Positions 26,440 to 35,456 of a stretch of DNA of 64,000 nucleotides are shown here, one piece after another. The translations under genes and the position numbers were made by a program. The notes under the pieces were generated by a model. That model ran no database searches. It saw only the letters and a program-made list of their open reading frames with translations, and had not been told where the DNA came from. Source of the stretch: Bacillota bacterium (GTDB taxonomy: Bacteria > Bacillota > UBA4882 > UBA8346); assembly GCA_023435565.1 (NCBI GenBank), contig JAEYRN010000036.1, forward strand, positions 1 through 64,000. Direction: 5' to 3'. Numbering within the stretch: the stretch's first letter is position 1; every line of letters begins with the position of its first letter.

Positions 26440-26937
26440 ATGTATTCAAGTAATATTGTCTTAATTGGTATGCCTGGCGCCGGTAAAAGCACCATTGGAG
26501 TTTTATTGGCCAAAGCTTTAGGAAAAACATTTCTTGATACCGACCTTTTGATTCAAGCAAAAGAAAAACGGTTGTTACAAGAAATTATTGATAGACATGG
26601 TATTGAACGTTTTCTAGAAATTGAAGAAGCGGTTATTATTAGTTTGCAGGTGAAAGATACCGTTGTTGCCACCGGGGGCAGTGCCATCTATAGCGATAAG
26701 GCTATTGAGCACCTTAAACAAAACGGGGTAGCGGTTTATCTCAGACTAACCTACGAAGAAATTGAACAGAGGATCAAAAACATGGCTAGCCGAGGGATAG
26801 TAATTGGTGCGGGGCAGTCCTTACACGATCTGTATCGCGAACGAACCCCGAAATACGAAAAAAATGCGGATCTAATTATTGATTGTTCCGAAAATTCAAT
26901 TGAAGAATCAGTCCAGTCTGTTTTAGAAAAATTATAA
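26440..26937 (+). CDS. Shikimate-kinase-like P-loop kinase
   Basis: A 166-residue P-loop protein with GMPGAGKST and the DTD motif (FLDTDLLIQ), as in shikimate kinase. The substrate-binding positions differ: where shikimate kinases have GE..FR..E and TGGG, this has IERFLEIEE and TGGSAIYS, so the key Arg of the FR motif is replaced. The R-x-R-x2-K-Y region near the C terminus is kept (YRERTPKYEKNADLII). No other aromatic-pathway genes are near. AGGAG lies seven bases before the ATG at 26440. It may act on another substrate. Confidence 0.75.
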   Translation: MYSSNIVLIGMPGAGKSTIGVLLAKALGKTFLDTDLLIQAKEKRLLQEIIDRHGIERFLEIEEAVIISLQVKDTVVATGGSAIYSDKAIEHLKQNGVAVYLRLTYEEIEQRIKNMASRGIVIGAGQSLHDLYRERTPKYEKNADLIIDCSENSIEESVQSVLEKL

Positions 26938-26974
26938 GCTTAAATTTTTAAGAATGAAAATAATTTATTAATAA

Positions 26975-27031
26975 AGATTTCCCTTTTTGGAAAGCCTAGC
27001 TTTTTATTTAGGTGTTTAAGGGGAAAAAAAT
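26975..27031. other. Imperfect long hairpin between the kinase-like and Nudix genes
   Basis: GATTT...CCTA and TAGG...AAATC arms pair with several interruptions (CCCTT with AAGGGG inside). No clear T-run follows, so its role is uncertain; it fills part of a 215-base gap. Confidence 0.3.
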
Positions 27032-27152
27032 CAATCCAATGAAGAACTTTTTAAGCAGGAGTTTAGCTAAAAACCTGGAAATTTTCTCTTTGCCAAAATT
27101 TTATGATTATAGGTATAGGTTTCATATTGAAACATCGGAGGAACAAACCTAA

Positions 27153-27734
27153 ATGAATATTCGACAGGTTTTTAAAAAAGAGATTGAAAACGGTGAGGAA
27201 CCGGAATATTTTAAATATTGTCCCCATTGTGCCGGCCCGATGGCGGATAAATTAGAGAATAAACTCATTCGAAAATATTGCCCTTCTTGTGGTTATATTC
27301 AGTATCGAAATCCTTTGCCGGGAGTAGCAATCCTAATTATTGAAGATGGTAAAATTCTACTTGGCAAGCGGGGCCCGGCGAGCTTTCGTCCCGGAACCTG
27401 GTGTCTGCCGGGGGGATTTATCGAGTTTGAAGAAGACTTTATATCTGCTGCCCATCGTGAAATTTTAGAGGAAACAGGTTTGGAAATAGAAGTCCAATCT
27501 ATCGTTAATGTGGTTTCTAATTTTTTGAGTGACCGTCTTCATACTTTAGTTGTGGTTTTAAATGCTTCGGTGCGAGGCGGAAAGCTTCATGCCGGAGATG
27601 ATTTGGAAGCGTTGGATTGGTTCCCTCTAAACGGCGTATTGCCTCAAATGGCATTCGAGTCAGATGCTTATTTGATTAAACGCTATGCTGCCGAACCTAT
27701 TCCTGGGATTGTGGTGGAAGAACAGGTGGTTTAG
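27153..27734 (+). CDS. Nudix hydrolase with N-terminal zinc ribbon
   Basis: A 193-residue protein. A zinc ribbon (YCPHCAGP...KYCPSCGY, residues about 23-50) precedes the Nudix fold. The Nudix box is GGFIEFEEDFISAAHREILEETGLEI, positions about 87-112, with the REILEE catalytic helix. This layout is like NADH pyrophosphatase NudC, but the protein is shorter. The substrate is probably a nucleoside diphosphate derivative. GGAGG lies 11 bases before the ATG. Confidence 0.88.
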   Translation: MNIRQVFKKEIENGEEPEYFKYCPHCAGPMADKLENKLIRKYCPSCGYIQYRNPLPGVAILIIEDGKILLGKRGPASFRPGTWCLPGGFIEFEEDFISAAHREILEETGLEIEVQSIVNVVSNFLSDRLHTLVVVLNASVRGGKLHAGDDLEALDWFPLNGVLPQMAFESDAYLIKRYAAEPIPGIVVEEQVV

Positions 27735-27829
27735 TAAATCAAAATGAACTTGTTTTTGGTAAAAGAATTATAAAAAAATTTTCATATAAGCAGCAAAAAG
27801 TTAATTGGGTTGCAGGAGGCTATTTTTCA

Positions 27830-28594
27830 ATGAAATTCAGGCCTTGCATCGACTTGCATCAAGGAAAAGTCAAGCAGATTGTTGGCGGTACATTGACTAA
27901 TAATTCCGAAAGATTAGTTGAAAATTTCGTTTCCCTTCACGATGCCGCATATTATGCCGAACTCTTCAAAAAAGACGGGTTGGCCGGCGGCCATGTAATC
28001 AAGCTTGGGCCGGGTAATGAAGGGGAAGCCTTAAAAGCATTACTGGCCTATCCGGGAGGTTTACAGATCGGTGGGGGAATAACCGCCGAAAATGCCGCTT
28101 TTTATCTTGACCATGGCGCCAGCCATGTCATTGTCACTTCATATGTTTTTCGGGACGGTGTCATCAACTATCAAAATTTAAAAGGTTTGGTGAAAACAAT
28201 TGGCAAAGAACGGCTGGTTTTGGATTTGAGCTGTCGCGCTCAAAACGGGACATATTATGTGGTCACTGATCGTTGGCAGAAATTTACCGATTATGAAATT
28301 AACAAAGCCAACTTGGCGGATTTGGCTATGTATTGCGCGGAATTTTTAATTCATGCTGCTGATGTGGAGGGCCGGCGACAAGGAATTGAAGAAGACTTGG
28401 TCTCCAAATTAGGCCAATGGGTAGATATTCCCACAACTTATGCCGGTGGGGCTAGATCTTTTAATGATTTGGATTTAGTCTACCGGCTTGGCAAAGGAAA
28501 AATAGATTTGACGGTTGGGAGCGCTTTAGATGTTTTTGGTGGGGATTTATCCTATTATGAAGTAATCAGATATGTGGCTTTAATAAATCAGTAA
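27830..28594 (+). CDS. hisA: Eukaryote-type HisA (ProFAR isomerase)
   Basis: A 254-residue TIM-barrel isomerase for the fourth step of histidine synthesis. The phrases CIDLHQGKVKQIVGGTLT, HVIKLGPGNEGEA, LVLDLSCRAQNG, FLIHAADVEG and DLTVGSALDVFGG match yeast His6 and plant HISN3 much better than the usual bacterial HisA (from memory of those sequences). It is not in a his operon here. AGGAGG precedes the ATG. The final codons overlap an 8-bp hairpin at 28592-28612. I am confident of the family; the actual role in histidine synthesis is inferred. Confidence 0.88.
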   Translation: MKFRPCIDLHQGKVKQIVGGTLTNNSERLVENFVSLHDAAYYAELFKKDGLAGGHVIKLGPGNEGEALKALLAYPGGLQIGGGITAENAAFYLDHGASHVIVTSYVFRDGVINYQNLKGLVKTIGKERLVLDLSCRAQNGTYYVVTDRWQKFTDYEINKANLADLAMYCAEFLIHAADVEGRRQGIEEDLVSKLGQWVDIPTTYAGGARSFNDLDLVYRLGKGKIDLTVGSALDVFGGDLSYYEVIRYVALINQ

Positions 28595-28612
28595 GGGTAG
28601 TATCTACCCTTA
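28592..28612 (+). terminator. Weak hairpin after hisA
   Basis: TAAGGGTA and TACCCTTA pair over 8 bp, starting on the hisA stop codon. There is no long T-run, so it is a weak terminator or a transcript-end hairpin. Confidence 0.4.
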
Positions 28613-28679
28613 TTCATAGTGAACACGCTCACTGGATTAAAGACCGGGTTATTGCGCCGTCGAGGATGGAGAAATATTG

Positions 28680-29948
28680 GTGAAACTTATTTTTGTAGCA
28701 AACCCTACGGTAGGGCATACCAATTTTTTAATTTCATTGGCGGCCCATGCTCAAAAATCGGGTTTCAATGTTTTATTTTTTATTCCGGGATTAAAGAGTA
28801 ATTGGATAAGGAAAGTTATTGATAATCCAATATTCCAAATAGCCGAGAAATTGAAGTCGAATAAAATCCCATTCGATTTAATTCCAATTTCTTTGCTACA
28901 ATGTATATTGGCAGGGTTATTAGAAACCAAAAGGGGCTTGGATGAAGTTCTATATGCTTTAAAAGTATTTTCGGCGGGAGCAAAACATTATACTAATTAT
29001 TTGATTGAGGAGTTTGTAAAAGATCGACCCGATGCGATTATTTATGACTATACCTTTTTCCCTGCGGTTGCAGTCTCGGAAAAGCTCAATATTCCTAGGA
29101 TAGCAATCTACCATAGTGGCTTGCCGTTTCCGGAATACCCCATTCCGTTTTTAGGTACCAACTATAAGTATGGGGAAATTCCTGAAAAGGAATTCGTTCA
29201 ATACAGTGAGTTATTATCCGGATTGGAAAAGGAGACCAAAGCTAAGTATGAAAAGGTTATCGGACAAAATATTAAAACCAATTTACTAAAGACCGCCAAT
29301 TCGAATTTGCTTAATATCATAACTACCGTTAAAGAAGCCGAGTATCCTCGTAAAACAATGCCGGAAACTATTGAATTCACTGGTCCAAGTATTTCGGGAC
29401 AGCCGGATAATAATGATCAACCTTTTTTTGATAAGAAAAACAAAAAACTCATTTATATTTCGTTAGGAACGTTCTTTAATAAGCAGCCTGATTTATTTGT
29501 CAGAATCATCAAAGGGGTTAATCTACCTGATACTGAAATACTTGTTGCCGCAGGAGGTTCATATCAACAGATACTAAAATATAATTTCAATAATAATGTC
29601 CATATCGAAAAATATGTTCCTCAAATAAATGTGCTGAAATGTGCAGATGTTTTTATTACTCACGGAGGAAAAAATAGTATTAATGAAGCTTTGAAATTTG
29701 AAGTTCCGATGATCTTGTTTCCCGCCGGAGGCGAGCAGGAATATAACGCATCTTTAGTAGAATATTTAAACGCCGGCAAAAATTTTAGTCCTATTATAGA
29801 TAATTTCACAATTAACGATCTTAATAATGCTTTACACTTTTTAATGAATAATGAGATAATAAAGTCTTCACTTAAGAATATAGCTGAAAAACATCCTAAA
29901 GTTGATGGCGCGGAAAAGGCATTAAGTTTAATAATTAATAAACTATAA
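28680..29948 (+). CDS. UDP-glycosyltransferase, GT1/MGT-like
   Basis: A 422-residue GT-B enzyme. The N-terminal half begins with a glycosyltransferase strand-loop (VKLIFVANPTVGHTNFLISL). The C-terminal donor site has ITHGGKNSINEALKFEVPMI and PAGGEQEYNASLVEY, the UDP-sugar signature of macrolide or sterol glycosyltransferases. The acceptor is unknown (macrolide, lipid or other small molecule). I start at GTG 28680 with GGAG eight bases upstream. It is on its own between hisA and the second repeat element. Confidence 0.85.
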   Translation: MKLIFVANPTVGHTNFLISLAAHAQKSGFNVLFFIPGLKSNWIRKVIDNPIFQIAEKLKSNKIPFDLIPISLLQCILAGLLETKRGLDEVLYALKVFSAGAKHYTNYLIEEFVKDRPDAIIYDYTFFPAVAVSEKLNIPRIAIYHSGLPFPEYPIPFLGTNYKYGEIPEKEFVQYSELLSGLEKETKAKYEKVIGQNIKTNLLKTANSNLLNIITTVKEAEYPRKTMPETIEFTGPSISGQPDNNDQPFFDKKNKKLIYISLGTFFNKQPDLFVRIIKGVNLPDTEILVAAGGSYQQILKYNFNNNVHIEKYVPQINVLKCADVFITHGGKNSINEALKFEVPMILFPAGGEQEYNASLVEYLNAGKNFSPIIDNFTINDLNNALHFLMNNEIIKSSLKNIAEKHPKVDGAEKALSLIINKL

Positions 29949-29974
29949 GTTAAATTTTTTACGCAAATGACATT

Positions 29975-30092
29975 TGAGAGAATTGCATAATTGAAAATTT
30001 AAGCTTCAGTTCACAATATATTTATATTCATCTAGGTTTGTCGCAATATATTTTGGCGGAATGATCAACTATGGTATTTGTGTAATTCTCAT
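29975..30092 (+). repeat. 118-bp MITE-like inverted-repeat element, copy B
   Basis: It begins TGAGAGAATTGCATAATT and ends TTTGTGTAATTCTCA, with TTTAAGCTTCAGTTCACAAT and GGTTTGTCGCAATATATT inside. It aligns over its whole length with the reverse complement of 25856-25973. It lies just upstream of ldh, in the gap where a promoter would be expected. Confidence 0.75.
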
Positions 30093-30137
30093 ACTTAATA
30101 GATGGACGAAATAAACAATTAGATCGGAGGCTTTTGC

Positions 30138-31088
30138 ATGACTAAAGAACGAAGCGGAAGAATAGTTATTATAGGGGCCGGGTTGGTTGGTTCTACATTT
30201 GCTTATAGTCTAATGATTAATGGCTTGGTTTCGGAGATTGTGATGCTTGACGTTAATCAGGAGCGTCTTGAAGGGGAAGTAATGGACTTAAATCACGGCA
30301 TTGCTTTTGTCCGACCGGTACAGGTTCGAATGGGTACTTATTCAGATTGTAAGGATGCAGACTTAATCGTCATCGCCGCCGGTTCCAATCAGAAACCGGG
30401 TGAAACTAGGATTGATCTATTGACAAGGAATACGGAGATCTTTCGCGCAATAATCGACCAGATCAAAGCTTCAGGTAGTAATTCCATTTTATTGATTGCT
30501 ACAAACCCGGTGGATATCATGACTTATATTACTTATAAATTGAGCGGTTTCCAGAGTAACCGAGTGATTGGGTCAGGGACGGTACTGGATTCGGCGCGGT
30601 TCCGTTTTCTCCTTAGCCACCATTGTCATGTGGACCCATCCAATGTTCATGCTTATATTATTGGCGAACATGGTGATACCGAGGTACCGGTCTGGAGTTT
30701 AGCAAATATCGCCGGTTTGAGATTTACCGATTTTTGTCCGGTTTGTGGCCGGGACTGCGGTTCTATGCCGAAAGATATGATCTTTAATGATGTAAAAAAT
30801 GCAGCCTATAAAATAATCAAAGGTAAGGGAGCAACCTATTACGCCATCGGTTTGGCATTAGTTCAAATCGCCGAGAGTATACTAAGAGACGAATATTCGG
30901 TTTTGACAGTTTCCAGTTTGTTGAATGGGGAGTATGGTTTGGAAGATGTTTGTTTAAGTCTTCCCAGTATTGTATGCCGCCAAGGTATTCAAAAAAAGAT
31001 AAGTCTATCCTTATCCTCTGAAGAATTAGAAGGATTACGCCATTCGGCAAATACCCTTAAGGCCATCCAAGCACAACTAAAATTATGA
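30138..31088 (+). CDS. ldh: L-lactate dehydrogenase
   Basis: A 316-residue NAD-dependent enzyme that reduces pyruvate to L-lactate. The Rossmann motif is GAGLVGSTFAYSL; the specificity loop reads NQKPGETRIDLL, with Gln as in lactate (not malate) dehydrogenases. The catalytic GEHGDTEVPVWS holds the proton-relay His. Length is standard. GGAGG precedes the ATG. The stop overlaps the ATG of the DUF2007 gene (ATGA), so the two are coupled. Confidence 0.95.
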   Translation: MTKERSGRIVIIGAGLVGSTFAYSLMINGLVSEIVMLDVNQERLEGEVMDLNHGIAFVRPVQVRMGTYSDCKDADLIVIAAGSNQKPGETRIDLLTRNTEIFRAIIDQIKASGSNSILLIATNPVDIMTYITYKLSGFQSNRVIGSGTVLDSARFRFLLSHHCHVDPSNVHAYIIGEHGDTEVPVWSLANIAGLRFTDFCPVCGRDCGSMPKDMIFNDVKNAAYKIIKGKGATYYAIGLALVQIAESILRDEYSVLTVSSLLNGEYGLEDVCLSLPSIVCRQGIQKKISLSLSSEELEGLRHSANTLKAIQAQLKL

Positions 31089-31354
31089 AAAGAGTGATTT
31101 TAGTGGAGCCAAAAAGTATTAATTGGGTTTCTGTTTCCGAACTTTATGACCCGGAAGAAGCTTACTTGGTCATTGGTTTACTTGAGGCTTCCGGAGTACC
31201 GGTCAAAGTGGAACGTGAATCGGCAGGCCGTTTATTTGGTTTAACCGTAGGTCCTTTGGCTAAAATTACAATTTTAGTACCTGTTGAAAAAAGGCCGGAA
31301 GCTGAAAAATTACTGACCGAAGCTTCTATCGAACCGGGACCAACTGATAATTAA
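31085..31354 (+). CDS. DUF2007 small protein
   Basis: An 89-residue protein with the DUF2007 pattern: ELYDPEEAYLVIGLLEASGV, then a beta hairpin ending in ITILVPVEKRPEAEKLL. Family members are called putative signal-transducing proteins, with no proven role. It starts inside the ldh stop codon (ATGA overlap), so expression follows ldh. Confidence 0.8.
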   Translation: MKRVILVEPKSINWVSVSELYDPEEAYLVIGLLEASGVPVKVERESAGRLFGLTVGPLAKITILVPVEKRPEAEKLLTEASIEPGPTDN

Positions 31355-31522
31355 TTAAAAAAAGCTATCACTGGCCGAACTATTCACCGAAAAACCATAT
31401 GTAGAAATTAGAAAATTTCATTATATCAACAACAATCAATGAAAAATCTCAAATTCATTCTTTGGTTTCAGCTTCGCCGGGATAGGATAAAGTAAATTTC
31501 TTTTATATTAGGAGTGTTATTT

Positions 31523-32143
31523 TTGGAATACTGTTCTTTTATTATCGGGGATATAATGACCAATTGTTATCTCCTTTGGTCCGGCCAAGAAGCCGGGGTG
31601 ATCGATCCGGGGGGTCCTGTGTTCGAAGTGGTTAATTTTTTAAAAAATAACAAACTTGAATTGAAATGGATTGTTAACACCCATGGACATGTTGACCATA
31701 TTGCCGGTAATCTAGCATTAAAGAACGAATTTAACGTACCGATATTTATCAATGAACGAGACCGGGAGATGCTTTTTTCGCCCACCACCAATTTATCTAT
31801 TTTTCTTGGTACTGAAATTATCAGTCCTGAAGCAGACAAGCTGTTAAAAGAGGGTGATATTATAAGATTAGGCCTAGAAGAATTGCGGGTAATTGAGACT
31901 CCCGGACATACACCCGGCGGAATAGCGTTGTATACTCCAGGTCTGCTTTTTTCAGGCGATACATTATTCTTAGAAAGCATTGGAAGGACGGATTTACCGG
32001 GCGGAGATCAGCAACAGCTGCTGAAATCAATTAGAGAACGGTTAATGGTTTTGCCACCGGAGACTGTTGTACTTCCCGGACATGAAGAATCAACCACGAT
32101 TGAACACGAATCCAAATATAATCCCTATCTAAATCAATATTAA
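31523..32143 (+). CDS. Metallo-beta-lactamase-fold hydrolase (glyoxalase II-like)
   Basis: A 206-residue protein with the complete binuclear metal set: THGHVDHIAG, the later TPGHTPGG, FSGDTLF and a final GHEESTT. It belongs to the hydroxyacylglutathione hydrolase-like group common in anaerobes; the substrate is unknown. The best start is the TTG at 31523, eight bases after AGGAG; a GTG at 31514 sits too close to that site. Confidence 0.88.
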   Translation: MEYCSFIIGDIMTNCYLLWSGQEAGVIDPGGPVFEVVNFLKNNKLELKWIVNTHGHVDHIAGNLALKNEFNVPIFINERDREMLFSPTTNLSIFLGTEIISPEADKLLKEGDIIRLGLEELRVIETPGHTPGGIALYTPGLLFSGDTLFLESIGRTDLPGGDQQQLLKSIRERLMVLPPETVVLPGHEESTTIEHESKYNPYLNQY

Positions 32144-32208
32144 TATTAGATGAGGATTTAGGAAACAAAAGAACAAAAGTCGGAACTAGGTATGAGGGTT
32201 ACTTATCA

Positions 32209-33687
32209 ATGCGGTACTTAATCAATATCAATGACCAACGGCAAATGCCCAACATTGAAGCCGCTATAAAAATAATTGACCCTGGCGCAAAGATTGTTGC
32301 GGAACACCGCCAATCCATGATCGACTTGGAACTAACAGTTACTTATAATCCTGAATTTCAAGTTAGGGTATTTATTAACGGTCTTTCCGGTTCGGATGAG
32401 AGATGGGAATATGATGACAGTGAGATCCTAGATTCACGCTACAATGAATCCGACCGAAAGCAACGTTTGAAAGAATTAATCAGGTTAGGTATTATCACTG
32501 TTGTCGGTAAACGTTTCGGTAAGAATCCGCCTTGGGGAATCTTGATCGGAGTCCGTCCGACAAAAATATTTCATTATTTAAAAGAAAAAGGGTTTACTCC
32601 CGCCGAAATCCGGGACAAGCTATTAAATATTTATGGTTTGGCTCCCCGCAAAGCAGACTTGCTTTTAGAAGTGGGAACTCTTCAAGAGAAGTATTATGGT
32701 ATAGGTTTAAAAATAGGAATTTATATTGGGATTCCTTTTTGTCCAACCCGTTGCCGGTATTGTTCTTTTGCCGCTGTTTCCTTGGAAACTCATCATCACC
32801 TTGTTAGAGATTTTTTAATCGCATTAGAACGTGAAATCGAGTCAATGAGCGTTCTTTGTGCCGAATTTGGCTTACAGGTAGAAACAATTTATCTTGGGGG
32901 AGGAACACCCAGTAGTCTGGAAGAGGAACCTTTCAGCTGGTTACTTGATTTACTAGCTAATCGTTTTTTGACTCCATCCACAAAGGAGTTTACTGTCGAA
33001 GCAGGCCGTCCTGAAACGGTCTCCAGGGGTAAACTATTGGCAATGGCCCGGGCTGGAGTGAATCGGGTCAGTGTAAATCCACAATCTATGTTAGAATCGA
33101 CTTTAAAGGAGATCGACCGGCGCCATAGCATCCATGATATTTATCAAGCGGTGGATATGGTTAAAGAATTTCCGGAAATTGCCTTAAATATGGACCTGAT
33201 CCTAGGGCTTCCAAAGGAGAATAGATCTATATTTTTAGATTCACTTCGGAAGGTGATTGCTCTTAAGCCGGAGAATATAACGATTCATACCTTGGCCCCC
33301 AAAAGGGCTGCAGCATGGCATAAAACCTTTACTGAACTTGAATTTAGCCAAAATTTTGATTTAACCGATGCTATGGAATCGGCATTTAGCAAATTAAAAA
33401 ATGATGATTATCATCCTTACTACCTTTACCGGCAGCGTTTGATCTTAGCTGATTTAGAAAATATCGGATTTGCTAAACCGAACCGTGAAAATATTTATAA
33501 TATTCAAATGATGGAAGAACGTCAAACCATTCTGGGATTGGGGGGAGGAGCAGTCACCAAATGGGTAGTCGGACCGGATCGTCGAGTATATCGCCATCAA
33601 AATCCTAAATGTCCGGCAACTTACAGCAGGCGTATTGAAACCGAAATAGTAAAAAAAGTCCAACAGACCCGTTTACTTCTTGGTTGA
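32209..33687 (+). CDS. hemZ: HemZ-like radical SAM coproporphyrinogen III oxidase
   Basis: A 492-residue radical SAM enzyme. The N-terminal region (about 1-165) is the HemZ-specific part. The cluster motif is CPTRCRYC in IYIGIPFCPTRCRYCSF, followed by GGGTPSSLEEEPF. From the family, HemZ is the anaerobic coproporphyrinogen dehydrogenase homologue of Bacillota, though its activity is debated. GAGGG lies about 10 bases before the ATG. It follows the MBL gene after 65 bases on the same strand. Confidence 0.88.
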   Translation: MRYLININDQRQMPNIEAAIKIIDPGAKIVAEHRQSMIDLELTVTYNPEFQVRVFINGLSGSDERWEYDDSEILDSRYNESDRKQRLKELIRLGIITVVGKRFGKNPPWGILIGVRPTKIFHYLKEKGFTPAEIRDKLLNIYGLAPRKADLLLEVGTLQEKYYGIGLKIGIYIGIPFCPTRCRYCSFAAVSLETHHHLVRDFLIALEREIESMSVLCAEFGLQVETIYLGGGTPSSLEEEPFSWLLDLLANRFLTPSTKEFTVEAGRPETVSRGKLLAMARAGVNRVSVNPQSMLESTLKEIDRRHSIHDIYQAVDMVKEFPEIALNMDLILGLPKENRSIFLDSLRKVIALKPENITIHTLAPKRAAAWHKTFTELEFSQNFDLTDAMESAFSKLKNDDYHPYYLYRQRLILADLENIGFAKPNRENIYNIQMMEERQTILGLGGGAVTKWVVGPDRRVYRHQNPKCPATYSRRIETEIVKKVQQTRLLLG

Positions 33688-33877
33688 CATTTGAATTGAC
33701 ATTAGATAAAATATTAGCAGCAACTTGGGATATCGATTTTTGTAGCATTTATGGGTATTGAAAGCAACTCATTTTTTTTTTGCAAAAGCGTTTTCATAAT
33801 TATTTTGAAAGAATTTTCCATGTTTTTAATGGGCGAAAATAAGAAACTCGCTCCTAAAGTTTAAGGGAGGTAATTTA

Positions 33878-35344
33878 ATGGGAATTATGTCGATTCGTAA
33901 AATGGCGCATAAGCTATTGGCGCCGGTGGTTCTTGTTTTGGTTTTGGGAATGATAATCGGTATCTTTTATATTGGAGTCCCCAATTGGGGGAAGGAAACT
34001 TATGGGTACAAAGGACCATCCCTTGAGATTTACGGCAAAAAGGTCAAAGACGCAGATTTTGATAATTATATTATGCGTGCCGCGCAACAAGCAGATCAAT
34101 TCGCTCAATTTAAATCATATAGTGAAGCTGAGATAAGAGATGCCGCCGTCGGTACAGCCATGCAAGTAGTTGCTTTTGATCGTGAAATGAAAAAAGCCGG
34201 TTCCAAAAATAAAGTTAGCAATGCTGAGCTAGAAAAAGCAATAAAGAAATACTTCCCGACCGAAGAAGAATTGAAAAGTTTCATGGAACAACAAGGTCTT
34301 ACGAAAAGTGAACTTCGTAAAACCCTAACTAAAGAATTGGAATATCAAAAGTTTGTCCAATACAAGGCTCGTGAGCTAAAGATTACCATTCCCAAAAAAG
34401 AAGTTCTCGGGTATGTGGAAGAAATAGCTGTTAAACATATTTTAGTTAGTAGTGGGAAAGATGTTCGTACCGATTCCGAAGCTTTAAACCGAGCCAATGA
34501 AGTATATCAAAAACTAACTAATAACGGCGACTTTACTAAACTCGCCAAGGAATATTCGGATGACCCCGGATCTAAAGATAAAGCCGGTTTAATTGGGCCG
34601 ATGCCTTTAGAACAGTTTAAAACAAGTATGGTTAAAGAATTTGCAGAGTCTTCTTTAACATTGAAACCGGGAGAAATTAGCAAACCGGTTAAAACCCAAT
34701 TTGGTTACCATGTTATTAGACTGGAATCAAAAGGTGTACCTACCGGGGAAAAAGAATACAAAGAAAAATATCGTGAAGTTGAAGACCAACTGCTTTTCCA
34801 AAAGGCCGAGTATGATCCAAAATATCGTAAATGGCTTGATGATACCTTCAAAAAAGCCGAAGAAAATATGGAAATTCTTGATCCGGGATTACGGGCATAT
34901 CGTTTAATGAAGGATGAAAAGTGGCAGGAAGCATCAGAGGCATATCAAAAAGCCATTCGGCGGAAGTATTATAAAAATAAGCCCGATATTTATGTTGATG
35001 CTGCAACTGTTTATTTAAAACTCAACCAAGCGCCTGCGGCAATTGAAATGCTTAATAAAGCACCGGAAGAGGTTCAGGTTGACCTAGAATTTAAGATAGC
35101 ACTTGGCAAAGCATATCATGAAAACAAACAGCCCGAAAAAGCTAAAGAACTACTACTTGAATACAGTGAAAGTAATTTGGATAATTCTCAAGTGCACCAA
35201 AAGTTAAAAGCGATTTTCAGCGATTGGGGAATGACCGATGCAATCGCTAAAGAAGACAAGATTTTAGCTGACATCCAAAAGAAAGAAGCGGAATCTCTTC
35301 AAAAATATCAGCAGGAATTGGAAGAACGTAACAAAAACAACTAA
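33878..35344 (+). CDS. Membrane-anchored PpiC-type peptidyl-prolyl isomerase with TPR tail
   Basis: A 488-residue extracytoplasmic chaperone. One N-terminal anchor lies at residues 14-35, then a SurA-N-like helical region (45-185). The parvulin domain (about 187-290) has VKHILV, FTKLAKEYSDDPGSKDK and FGYHVIRLE, and a C-terminal TPR-like helical region (about 330-460) ends in a coiled, charged tail. The isomerase-plus-TPR layout is unusual compared with PrsA. It has GGGAGG before the ATG and probably helps fold exported proteins, in line with secA nearby. Confidence 0.88.
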   Translation: MGIMSIRKMAHKLLAPVVLVLVLGMIIGIFYIGVPNWGKETYGYKGPSLEIYGKKVKDADFDNYIMRAAQQADQFAQFKSYSEAEIRDAAVGTAMQVVAFDREMKKAGSKNKVSNAELEKAIKKYFPTEEELKSFMEQQGLTKSELRKTLTKELEYQKFVQYKARELKITIPKKEVLGYVEEIAVKHILVSSGKDVRTDSEALNRANEVYQKLTNNGDFTKLAKEYSDDPGSKDKAGLIGPMPLEQFKTSMVKEFAESSLTLKPGEISKPVKTQFGYHVIRLESKGVPTGEKEYKEKYREVEDQLLFQKAEYDPKYRKWLDDTFKKAEENMEILDPGLRAYRLMKDEKWQEASEAYQKAIRRKYYKNKPDIYVDAATVYLKLNQAPAAIEMLNKAPEEVQVDLEFKIALGKAYHENKQPEKAKELLLEYSESNLDNSQVHQKLKAIFSDWGMTDAIAKEDKILADIQKKEAESLQKYQQELEERNKNN

Positions 35345-35368
35345 TCGCCTGAACAATGAAGACTTAGC

Positions 35369-35399
35369 ATACGCGGAGGGCTTAATACCTTCCGCGTAT
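35369..35399 (+). terminator. Hairpin after the PpiC gene
   Basis: ATACGCGGAGG and CCTTCCGCGTAT pair with one bulged base around an 8-nt loop. The T-run afterwards is poor, so termination is likely partial. Confidence 0.5.
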
Positions 35400-35456
35400 T
35401 GATCTATCGTTTTGAAATTATAAAAGAAATTGATTGGCATCTGGAGGGAGATTAAA

